A stretch of DNA of 8,733 bases, taken from Marinovum sp. Its GTDB lineage: Bacteria > Pseudomonadota > Alphaproteobacteria > Rhodobacterales > Rhodobacteraceae. Under the pieces are notes generated by a model. That model ran no database searches and was not told where the DNA came from. It was given only the letters and a program-made list of their open reading frames with translations. Both the position numbers and the translations under genes were made by a program. Location: positions 76,187-84,919 of the forward strand of contig NYVC01000041.1 in NCBI GenBank assembly GCA_002684375.1, in the 5' to 3' direction. This document shows positions 7,452 through 8,733 of the stretch, one piece after another. Positions within the stretch are counted from its first letter, which is position 1, and every line of letters begins with the position of its first letter.

Positions 7452-8276
7452 TCAGTATAATTTATGATCTGTGACGTATTTGATAGCGTCAAGATACCCC
7501 TCCAACGACCCCCAATCAAATCGCAATCCGGTGAGGGGGACCTGGCACACCGCCGCCCCTGCCGCCATGGTATCAATCGCATCTACCAATTGTACTTCTC
7601 CGCCATATCCGGGGGATTGGTCGCGCAGGATATCGAACACATCAGGGGTCAAGAGATAACGCCCGATAGAGGCCAAGTTAGAAGTGGCATCTTGCAGCGC
7701 CGGTTTCTCAACCAGACCGGCAACCTCATTGACACCAGCCCCTGGCCGGACCACCCCATATTGAGAAATCTGTGGTCCATCGACCTGCATGACCGAAATT
7801 TGTGACTTGCCCGACAGCGTATACGCCTCGATCAGATCAGTCATGACACCAGGGACCGCGCCAATCAGAAAATCATCTGCAAGCAAAACGGCAAACGGCT
7901 CATCTCCGACGGCACGTTCGGCACAAAGCACAGCGTGGCCAAGCCCAAGCTGTTCGGGTTGGCGTACAAATATACACTTCACGTGTGGCGGAACAATATT
8001 GCGCAGGCTCTCGGCCTCGGCATGTTTGCCTTTGGCGCGCAACGCCGCCTCCAACTCGAGATTGCTGTCAAAATGATCCTCGACCGCCCGCTTGTTGCGC
8101 CCAGTCACAAAAATAAGTGTATCACAACCAGCCGCAATCGCCTCTTCTGCTGCATATTGGATCAAAGGTTTGTTGACCACGGGTAGCAGCTCTTTCGGCA
8201 TTGCCTTGGTCACGGGCAAAAAACGTGTTCCAAAACCGGCGACCGGAAATACAGCCTTGCGAATAATAGCGTTCAT
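7452..8276 (-). CDS. galU: UTP-glucose-1-phosphate uridylyltransferase (UDP-glucose pyrophosphorylase)
   Basis: This 274-residue cytoplasmic enzyme makes UDP-glucose from UTP and glucose-1-phosphate. Diagnostic motifs are FPVAGFGTRFLPVTKAMPKELLPV at about 10-33 (nucleotide loop and PKELL), FVTGRNKRAVEDHFD at 56-70, LGLGHAVLCA at 110-119, the metal-binding LLADD at 131-135, VEKP at 189-192 and GGEVQLVDAI at 225-234. Near the end RFDWGSLEGYLDA (252-264) replaces the more usual RFDCGS or RYDCGS, and the chain ends about ten residues later, shorter than the E. coli enzyme (302 residues). I chose the ATG at 8274-8276 because the family starts a few residues before RKAVFPVAG and AAAGGG lies about eight bases upstream. 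The in-frame TTG at 8358-8360 would add 28 residues unlike the family. It is the first gene of the sugar-nucleotide unit and ends in TGA. Confidence 0.95.
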   Translation of the reverse strand: MNAIIRKAVFPVAGFGTRFLPVTKAMPKELLPVVNKPLIQYAAEEAIAAGCDTLIFVTGRNKRAVEDHFDSNLELEAALRAKGKHAEAESLRNIVPPHVKCIFVRQPEQLGLGHAVLCAERAVGDEPFAVLLADDFLIGAVPGVMTDLIEAYTLSGKSQISVMQVDGPQISQYGVVRPGAGVNEVAGLVEKPALQDATSNLASIGRYLLTPDVFDILRDQSPGYGGEVQLVDAIDTMAAGAAVCQVPLTGLRFDWGSLEGYLDAIKYVTDHKLY

Positions 8277-8365
8277 GGACAGCCCTTTCGCTGCGCCGTT
8301 ATGAATGTCGTGGGTGTAGCAGCAAGCCGATTCAATCTCCAGCGTCGAATTGCGTTTCAAACCGG

Positions 8366-8395
8366 TTGTTATTTCGCACTCTGCGATCCTTTATT
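8366..8395 (+). promoter_or_regulatory. Weak plus-strand promoter-like pair ahead of the possible small RNA
   Basis: TTGTTA (8366-8371) and TTTATT (8390-8395) lie 18 bases apart and would start transcription near 8401, just at the GGGGAACATC that opens the inverted repeat. Matches to the consensus are only moderate, so the support comes mainly from the downstream terminator and hairpins. Confidence 0.2.
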
Positions 8396-8402
8396 TTCTG
8401 GG

Positions 8403-8420
8403 GAACATCTAAGAATGTTC
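8403..8420. repeat. Perfect 6-base inverted repeat (possible operator or RNA hairpin)
   Basis: GAACAT and ATGTTC are separated by six bases, about 130 bases upstream of the galU start. It could be a binding site for a dimeric regulator, or the first hairpin of the small RNA candidate. It is not a LexA box of the alphaproteobacterial type, which is a direct GTTC repeat seven bases apart. Confidence 0.3.
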
Positions 8421-8555
8421 GCCAACCACCAATCCCACGCCTAACGTCTCACCACGGGACAAAGAGCCAGAGGCCTGAACAGTGGAAATACAGAGCCTTC
8501 GGTCACACTCTGTCCACCCTCAATATGCGTGATTCTACCGTCACTCAAAAGCATA

Positions 8556-8588
8556 GAGCCGGCCAATTCGGCCGGCTCCCCATTTTTT
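8556..8588 (+). terminator. Strong intrinsic terminator, plus strand
   Basis: GAGCCGGCC pairs perfectly with GGCCGGCTC (nine pairs, five-base loop AATTC). CCCA and six T follow on the plus strand. The minus-strand exit (TATGCTTTTG) is poorer in U, so the main direction is plus, although some activity both ways is possible, insulating galU from whatever lies to the right. No protein gene on the plus strand ends just before it. Confidence 0.75.
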
Positions 8589-8733
8589 ATCAGGTTTCAC
8601 ATACAGTTTGCTTGGCCAAACCCAGTACCGCAAACCGTCAAGCCCGGTTTCGGTGCGGTTGTGGCAGCCGGTGATCCCGAACCACAAGTGGTGTATTTTC
8701 ATTGCTATGCCGCTCGGCAATCCCGCGCCCCTC

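Larger units (their letters stand above)
8401..8588 (+). ncRNA. Candidate structured small RNA of about 190 nt, divergent from galU
   Basis: No protein frame explains this interval, yet three foldable elements occur in order and end in a strong plus-strand terminator. The first is GAACAT-ctaaga-ATGTTC (8403-8420). The second is a ten-pair stem, GTGG/CCAC plus ACAGAG/CTCTGT with a four-base AAAT bulge, spanning 8482-8517. The third is the terminator at 8556-8588. A weak promoter-like pair ends at 8395. I compared it by eye with 6S, SRP and tmRNA consensus features and recognise none. It could instead be the 3' end of an untranslated region or a chance arrangement. Its partner or role is unknown. 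Confidence 0.25.
8277..8733. other. Stretch upstream of galU with no convincing protein gene
   Basis: I looked at all six frames. Short frames exist but none is compelling: a 47-codon plus frame starting MNVVGVAASRF, a 37-codon minus frame at 8441-8554, and a minus frame entering from the right edge and ending at 8541. The last two run into or across the strong terminator hairpin. The stretch instead holds several RNA-like hairpins, an inverted repeat at 8403-8420 and an intrinsic terminator at 8556-8588. The galU promoter should also lie here, but I see no strong -35/-10 pair for it. Confidence 0.6.

Noticed and set aside
8403..8420. LexA (SOS) box
   Set aside because: The half-sites GAAC and GTTC are inverted and ten bases apart, whereas the alphaproteobacterial box is a direct GTTC repeat with seven bases between.
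8441..8554. Minus-strand 37-codon frame (begins MLLSDGRITHIEGG) between the terminator and galU
   Set aside because: Protein-like at first sight, but it starts at the base of the terminator stem with no ribosome site and overlaps the bulged hairpin; too short to support.
8660..8700. Possible tRNA T-arm on the minus strand (GGTTCGGGATCACC)
   Set aside because: The flanking bases do not form a proper T-stem, and no anticodon or acceptor stem can be built around it.
8541..8702. Minus-strand frame with start at 8702 encoding a tryptophan-rich 53-residue peptide (begins MKIHHLWFGITG)
   Set aside because: It runs through the strong terminator hairpin and T-run, has no good ribosome site and resembles no family I know. 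I kept it out of the feature list.

Overview
The window looks like chromosomal DNA from an alphaproteobacterium, most likely a marine Rhodobacterales (Roseobacter-type) relative. This rests on the protein families: an MsbA-related ABC half-transporter and a PRK07529-type AMP ligase in styles I associate with that order. Base composition is moderate in GC, with AT-rich intergenic stretches. I could not run a database search, so the taxonomic call is an inference.

Almost everything is read from the minus strand, right to left. A first unit makes activated sugars. It contains galU (UDP-glucose pyrophosphorylase, 7452-8276), manC (bifunctional mannose-1-phosphate guanylyltransferase/mannose-6-phosphate isomerase, 5937-7379) and manB/cpsG (phosphomannomutase, 4531-5907). 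Together the enzymes would supply UDP-glucose and GDP-mannose for surface polysaccharide or LPS sugars. manC is broken: a single in-frame TAG at 6816-6818 separates the N-terminal half of the guanylyltransferase domain from the remainder plus the cupin isomerase domain, while everything on both sides stays in one frame.

A weak terminator-like hairpin follows manB, and an AT-rich promoter-like stretch starts what looks like a second minus-strand unit. This holds a possible 23-codon leader ORF, a possible 54-residue basic small protein, a 599-residue ABC exporter (2218-4017) and a 625-residue acyl-CoA ligase (236-2113). At the far left, the C-terminal 71 codons of an unrecognised plus-strand gene converge on the ligase.

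The 8277-8733 stretch upstream of galU has no convincing protein gene. It has a strong plus-strand intrinsic terminator (8556-8588), preceded by a bulged hairpin, a short inverted repeat and a weak promoter-like pair. This fits a small structured plus-strand RNA divergent from galU, which is the best candidate here for something undescribed, though unproven.

Overall this is a fairly ordinary sugar-nucleotide and transport region. The two items most worth a second look are the amber-interrupted manC and the possible small RNA upstream of galU. I found no rRNA, tRNA, CRISPR array, insertion sequence or phage gene.
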